Below, piece after piece: positions 6,899-9,865 of a DNA stretch of 9,865 bases. The position numbers and the translations under genes were made by a program. Each line of letters starts with the position of its first letter. Positions within the stretch are counted from its first letter, which is position 1. This DNA comes from an uncultured Erysipelotrichaceae bacterium (GTDB lineage Bacteria > Bacillota_I > Bacilli_A > Erysipelotrichales > Erysipelotrichaceae): the NCBI GenBank assembly GCA_902782955.1, contig CACZPD010000175.1, positions 1 through 9,865 on the forward strand, in the 5' to 3' direction. A model generated the notes under the pieces. The model did not search any database. It was not told the origin of the DNA and saw only the letters and a program-made list of their open reading frames with translations.

Positions 6899-8146
6899 TT
6901 AGAATGTAAGAACGAAGTAATTCTTCTTTCCTTTTCTGACGATCGTGAATTCCTGATCGAAGGCGTCTGCCTTCATCAGTTTTGCTTCAAAGGAAGTTTC
7001 CTTTTCCCCGTTGACCTGGACGGATCCCTGCTGGAGCAGTTTTCTCGCTTCACCTTTGGATTTGCAGATGCCTGCGTTCACCATGGCGTCGATGAGCAGG
7101 ATGCCGTCTTCCACCTGGCACTTCTTGGCGTCCGCAAGACCGGCTCTCAGATCATCGGCGGAAAGTCCTTTGATGGATCCGCGGAAGAGGGTTTCGGTAA
7201 TGCGCTTTGCCTGGGCAAGACCGTCTTCCCCGTGTACCAGGAGTGTCAGTTCTTCTGCCAGTGCTTTCTGCGCGTCCCTTCTCTCCGGTGCTTCTTCCAT
7301 CATCTTCGCGAGTTCCGTGATCTCTTCCGGACTTCTGAGGCTCAGGCGCTTCAGGTAATCCACGATGTCCGCATCCGGTGTATTGAGCCAGAACTGGTAG
7401 AATTCATATGCGTTCGTACGCTTCGGATCGAGCCAGATGTTCTTTCCTTCGGATTTGCCGAACTTGGAACCGTCGCTCTTTGTGATCAGCGGTGAAGTGA
7501 TGCCGAATACCTCGGCGTTGTCCCCTTCGACCTTGCGGATCAGTTCTGTTCCGCTGGTCAGGTTGCCCCACTGGTCGCTTCCGCCGATCTGGATGGCACA
7601 GTTGTATTTCTGGTACAGGGAGAGCCAGTCGATCGCCTGCAGGATCGTGTAGCTGAATTCCGTGTAGGAGATGCCGGAGTCCAGTCTCTTCTTGATCGTA
7701 TCCTTCTGCAGCATGTATGAAACATTGAACAGCTTGCCGAAGTCACGCAGGAACGCGAGCAGGTTCATCTGTCCGAGCCAGTTGTTGTTGTTTTCCATGA
7801 TCGCCGCGTTTTCCCCTTCAAAGGTCAGGAAATGCGCGAGCTGTTCTTTAATGCTGTCGGCGTTGGCCAGTACTTCCTCATGGGTCAGAAGCTTTCTTTC
7901 CGTCGTCGGACGCGGGTCACCGATCATACCTGTAAAGCCGCCGCATAACGCGATCGGTTTATGTCCGGCCAGCTGATACCGCTTCAGCAGCAGGATCTGC
8001 TGGAGATGACCTACATGCAGGGAATCCGCTGTCGGGTCAAACCCGCAGTAGATCACTGCCTGTTTTTTCAGACGTTCCTTCAGTCCGTCGAAATCTGTAC
8101 AGTCTTTGACAAGACCGCGCCATTTCAGTTCTTCAATAAATTCCAT
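6899..8146 (-). CDS. tyrS: Tyrosyl-tRNA synthetase (TyrRS)
   Basis: The 415-residue class I synthetase charges tRNA-Tyr with tyrosine. The HIGH-type signature is HVGH (44-47) within GFDPTADSLHVGHL. The tyrosine pocket has GGSDQWGN (188-195), the KMSKS-type loop is KFGKS (228-232), and a C-terminal S4-like tRNA-binding domain contains GICKSKGEARKLL and GSVQVNG. The order and length are those of bacterial TyrS. An upstream GTG at 8227 keeps the frame open for 27 more codons, but that stretch is the T-box and its terminator hairpin. AAAGGG seven bases before ATG 8146 fixes the real start. Expression is controlled by the tyrosine T-box directly upstream, and a strong hairpin terminator follows. 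Confidence 0.97.
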   Translation of the reverse strand: MEFIEELKWRGLVKDCTDFDGLKERLKKQAVIYCGFDPTADSLHVGHLQQILLLKRYQLAGHKPIALCGGFTGMIGDPRPTTERKLLTHEEVLANADSIKEQLAHFLTFEGENAAIMENNNNWLGQMNLLAFLRDFGKLFNVSYMLQKDTIKKRLDSGISYTEFSYTILQAIDWLSLYQKYNCAIQIGGSDQWGNLTSGTELIRKVEGDNAEVFGITSPLITKSDGSKFGKSEGKNIWLDPKRTNAYEFYQFWLNTPDADIVDYLKRLSLRSPEEITELAKMMEEAPERRDAQKALAEELTLLVHGEDGLAQAKRITETLFRGSIKGLSADDLRAGLADAKKCQVEDGILLIDAMVNAGICKSKGEARKLLQQGSVQVNGEKETSFEAKLMKADAFDQEFTIVRKGKKNYFVLTF

Positions 8147-8153
8147 ATCTTTA

Positions 8154-8159
8154 CCCTTT
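8154..8159 (-). promoter_or_regulatory. Ribosome binding site of tyrS
   Basis: The minus strand reads AAAGGG, seven bases before ATG 8146. It excludes the longer reading frame that begins inside the T-box leader. Confidence 0.8.
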
Positions 8160-8176
8160 CCAAGAGAACGCCATAT

Positions 8177-8209
8177 AAAAAGCGTCCTTTTTTTATATCT
8201 AAGGACGCT
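8177..8209 (-). terminator. T-box leader terminator hairpin
   Basis: The 9-bp stem AAGGACGCT (8201-8209) with AGCGTCCTT (8181-8189) has an 11-base loop. In the minus-strand RNA it is followed by TTTTATAT. The arm at 8201-8204 is also used by the antiterminator, so the two structures exclude each other. Confidence 0.85.
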
Positions 8210-8401
8210 GTATTCGCGCGGTACCACCTTAGTTCATCGTTTCCGATGCACTCATCTCTATGCCTTTAACGCAGGCGCACACGTCCTGCCTTTTGAGACA
8301 GGAGGCTCCGGGGTGTATTCAGCTGTGCGTCATCGTCCTCTTTCACCGGCCGAGGCGTCTCTTGTGCGAATCGTCACAGATTACTCTTCCCCTTCATCGC
8401 T
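8177..8401 (-). ncRNA. Tyrosine-specific T-box riboswitch in the tyrS leader
   Basis: All main T-box parts can be read on the minus strand. In stem I, GGGG (8392-8389) pairs with CCCC (8313-8310), and CTGTG (8379-8375) pairs with CACAG (8327-8323). Between them, an AGTA-containing strand faces GAATACA. This puts the specifier codon TAC (8317-8315) in the specifier loop, so the sensor is tRNA-Tyr. CCTGTC/GGCAGG (8302-8285) and CATCG-GAAA-CGATG (8248-8235) are later hairpins. The T-box core AAGGTGGTACCGCG is at 8230-8217, and its UGGU would pair with the ACCA end of uncharged tRNA. The antiterminator uses CTAAGG (8232-8227) with CCTTAG (8204-8199). The alternative terminator is AGCGTCCTT/AAGGACGCT (8189-8181 with 8209-8201) followed by TTTT. 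Uncharged tRNA-Tyr should switch tyrS on. Confidence 0.95.
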
Positions 8402-8407
8402 TTTCTG

Positions 8408-8435
8408 ATTGTACCATGTTAAAACGCGGTGTCAA
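8408..8435 (-). promoter_or_regulatory. tyrS/T-box promoter, overlapping the ccpA-like stop codon
   Basis: On the minus strand a consensus TTGACA (8435-8430) is followed 16 bp later by TACAAT (8413-8408), which is preceded by TGG to give an extended -10. Transcription would start near 8401, just before stem I. The TGA in TTGACA (8434-8432) is the stop codon of the upstream LacI-family gene. Confidence 0.8.
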
Positions 8436-9424
8436 TCTTTAGTTGTCTGACGCGGTGTGAACAGATAACTCAGCTCGATCTCGCTCTCATTCTCCACTTC
8501 ATTCTGCAGGAGCTTTGTCATGACACGCATGGAAACTGCTCCCAGATCATAGGAAGGAATGGAGAAACTCGAGATCTGCGGACGCATCATGGAATTGTAC
8601 TTCGTATCGATGAAGCATACAACTTCCATGTCATCCGGGATACTGAGGCCGTTCTCCCTGGCCGCGTTGACAACTGCCATAGCCTGGGAATCACGGTTGC
8701 CGATCATCAGGTCATAGCGGTGATCCTTCAGCCATTTTTTCAGGAACGCGTAACTTGTGCGCATTTCCGGGGGGATCGGCAGATAACCGTTGAATTCTTT
8801 TCCTTTTGCCTTGAAGGCGCGGGATGCGCCATTGACCATCTGCCTGCAGGCGTAGTGGTTCTTGCGGTCTTCGATGATGGCAATGTTGTCCTTGCCTTCC
8901 TCGAGATATTTCGTTGTCAGCTCAAAGATCGCCTTCTCTACATCAACATATACACTGCAGACATTCTCGCCTTTGATATGATTGCCGATCAGCACGATCG
9001 GAATATTGTAATTGCTCAGGGTCTCCATCTCCGGAGCCAGGAGCTTTTCGTTATACATGATCACGCCGTCAACGTGCGACTTGATGATCTCTTCGATCAC
9101 CGATGCGATATCCGTAATGCCCTCTGTGATCGTATGCAGCATAATGTTGTAATTATAGATCTTTGCCACATCGATCAGGCCGTTGATGATCTGTCCGGTA
9201 TAGGTGAAGCTCGCTTCCGGAATGACCAGGCCGATGGTCGTGGTCTTCTGCAGGGCAAGACCCTGCGCGATCGCGTTCGGCTTGTATCCGAGCTTGTCGA
9301 TCGCCTGCTGGACACGTTCCTTTGTCGGCTGCTTGACTATGTTGGACCCGTTGATTACGCGTGAAACCGTAGCTAACGAGACTCCCGCTTCCTTGGCAAC
9401 GTCATAAATCGTTACTCTTTTCAT
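8432..9424 (-). CDS. ccpA: LacI-family transcriptional regulator, CcpA-like
   Basis: The 330-residue protein has the LacI-family layout. A helix-turn-helix TIYDVAKEAGVSLATVSRV covers 5-23, the hinge helix PNAIAQGLA (49-57) is followed by KTTTIGLVIP (60-69), and a periplasmic-binding-like core fills the rest. Several stretches match Bacillus CcpA as I remember it: the HTH, KTTTIG, RPQISS (281-286), SYDLGAVSMRVMTK (291-304) and the ending PRQTTKD. CcpA binds cre operators with Ser-phosphorylated HPr and controls carbon metabolism. Some conserved positions differ: GNRDSQAMA (242-250) replaces the usual xxDxxAxG segment, and VCFIDTK (269-275) replaces the usual GFDN. GGAG six bases upstream supports ATG 9424. 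The repeat-protein gene lies 15 bp upstream and tyrS lies downstream, as in the Bacillus ytxH-ccpA-tyrS region. The family is certain; orthology to CcpA is probable rather than proven. Confidence 0.85.
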   Translation of the reverse strand: MKRVTIYDVAKEAGVSLATVSRVINGSNIVKQPTKERVQQAIDKLGYKPNAIAQGLALQKTTTIGLVIPEASFTYTGQIINGLIDVAKIYNYNIMLHTITEGITDIASVIEEIIKSHVDGVIMYNEKLLAPEMETLSNYNIPIVLIGNHIKGENVCSVYVDVEKAIFELTTKYLEEGKDNIAIIEDRKNHYACRQMVNGASRAFKAKGKEFNGYLPIPPEMRTSYAFLKKWLKDHRYDLMIGNRDSQAMAVVNAARENGLSIPDDMEVVCFIDTKYNSMMRPQISSFSIPSYDLGAVSMRVMTKLLQNEVENESEIELSYLFTPRQTTKD

Positions 9425-9439
9425 GATTCACTCCGGGGG

Positions 9440-9865
9440 TCAGTCTTTTTTCTTGAATAAACTCTTGAATGCTTCTGTTCCTTTGCTGGCAAGATCTGCC
9501 GCAGTATTCTTAGCCTGATCAAGTTTTTCCTGGACCTTCGGATTGTTTTTGAATTCCTCGAATTTGTCCTGGGCAAAATCAGCTGCTTTGCGGACATTTT
9601 CATCCACAACTTTAGCTGTCTTGTCGAATTTTTCCTTCAGTTCGGCCTTCTTTTCATCATCGATGAATTTGTCTGTGAACTCATCCGCCTTCTTCATCAT
9701 ATTGCCGGCTGTCGCGCTGACATTGTTCAGTGTTTCCTGGACTTTCGGATTGCTCTTGATCTCATCGAATTTGTCCTGCGCGTAGTCAGCTGCCTTCATG
9801 GCATTTTCCTTGACATAGGAAACTGTCTTCTGCAGTGCGTCTTCTGCTTCTTCAGCCTTTTCCTC
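9440..9865 (-). CDS. Lysine/glutamate-rich helical repeat protein, YtxH/LEA-like, N-terminus outside window
   Basis: The frame is open to the window edge, so the 141 visible residues are the C-terminal part. The ATG at 9799 is probably internal, since the residues before it (EEKAEEAEDALQKTV) have the same character. The sequence is nearly all predicted amphipathic helix rich in K, E, D and A, with no membrane segment or catalytic motif in view. It contains two copies of a unit with AADYAQDKFDEIKSNPKVQE and AADFAQDKFEEFKNNPKVQE spaced 69 residues apart, and ends FKSLFKKKD. Composition and repeats resemble LEA-like stress proteins and the helical tails of YtxH-family proteins. YtxH lies near ccpA in Bacillus, which favours that reading, but the diagnostic N-terminus is not visible. 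Its TGA stop is 15 bp before the ccpA-like start, so the two probably form one operon. Confidence 0.75.
   Translation of the reverse strand, partial: EEKAEEAEDALQKTVSYVKENAMKAADYAQDKFDEIKSNPKVQETLNNVSATAGNMMKKADEFTDKFIDDEKKAELKEKFDKTAKVVDENVRKAADFAQDKFEEFKNNPKVQEKLDQAKNTAADLASKGTEAFKSLFKKKD
9515..9622 (-). repeat. Internal duplication, second copy (pairs with 9722-9829)
   Basis: This 108-bp segment matches 9722-9829 at a constant offset of 207 bp (69 codons) without shifts. Shared blocks include TTCCTGGAC at 9527 and 9734. It encodes the second NPKVQE unit of the helical protein. The copies are diverged at third codon positions, so the duplication is not recent. Confidence 0.8.
9722..9829 (-). 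repeat. Internal duplication, first copy (pairs with 9515-9622)
   Basis: This is the partner of the copy at 9515-9622, encoding the first NPKVQE unit of the helical protein. The offset of 207 bp is a whole number of codons, so the duplication is in frame. Confidence 0.8.

Noticed and set aside
8147..8227. N-terminal extension of TyrRS by 27 codons from GTG 8227
   Set aside because: This stretch is the T-box antiterminator and terminator. The translation is not TyrRS-like, and AAAGGG sits before ATG 8146.
8415..8445. Possible cre (CcpA) operator near the tyrS promoter
   Set aside because: The sequence around TTGACACCGCG does not fit the palindromic TGWNANCGNTNWCA pattern well enough on either strand.
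8429..9364. 311-codon open frame on the + strand
   Set aside because: It is antisense to the LacI-family gene, with no supporting motif or ribosome site.
1..9865. Mobile elements, CRISPR arrays, tRNA or rRNA genes, defence systems
   Set aside because: I found no transposase, integrase, spaced direct repeats, tRNA-like cloverleaf or defence domain. The genes are all core types with conserved neighbours.

Overview
This is a housekeeping stretch of a bacterial chromosome, most likely from a member of the Bacillota (Firmicutes). The evidence is a tyrosine T-box leader in front of tyrS, a CcpA-like LacI-family regulator, a CshB-type DEAD-box helicase, a YtgP/SpoVB-type MurJ flippase, and strong AGGAGG-like ribosome binding sites. 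Base composition looks close to half G+C by eye. The class cannot be fixed from this window; an Erysipelotrichia-like lineage is only a guess. Coding density is very high and there are no mobile elements, CRISPR arrays, rRNA or tRNA genes.

Left part (1-3960): the 3' two thirds of ispG runs rightward and ends in a small hairpin terminator that it shares with the converging cshB-nfo pair. cshB (RNA helicase) and nfo (endonuclease IV) run leftward and overlap by four bases (ATGA). ispH runs rightward, divergent from cshB, from a 48-bp gap in which the two predicted promoters interlock. IspG and IspH catalyse the last two steps of the MEP isoprenoid pathway, and both are [4Fe-4S] enzymes. From memory, the grouping of ispH, cshB, nfo and ispG matches the yqf region of Bacillus subtilis, here with ispH inverted relative to cshB.

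Middle part (3949-6826): a leftward operon of a small lipoprotein gene, a MurJ-type lipid II flippase gene and an RsuA-family pseudouridine synthase gene, with 7-bp and 1-bp gaps. It starts at an extended -10 promoter just upstream of the lipoprotein gene. Its last gene overlaps the 3' end of ispH by 12 bp, tail to tail, with no obvious terminator.

Right part (6846-9865): leftward tyrS with a 13-bp-stem terminator behind it and a complete T-box riboswitch in front (UAC specifier, UGGU tRNA-acceptor bulge, terminator/antiterminator switch). The T-box promoter has a consensus -35 box that contains the stop codon of the upstream ccpA-like gene. Upstream of that lies the 3' part of a gene for a helical, lysine/glutamate-rich repeat protein that runs off the window. 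The neighbourhood resembles the ytxH-ccpA-tyrS region of Bacillus.

I do not see an undescribed defence or mobile system. The points most worth following are the interlocked cshB/ispH promoters, the unknown lipoprotein tied to murJ, the ccpA-stop/-35 overlap with absent terminator, and the unusual effector-region residues of the CcpA-like protein.
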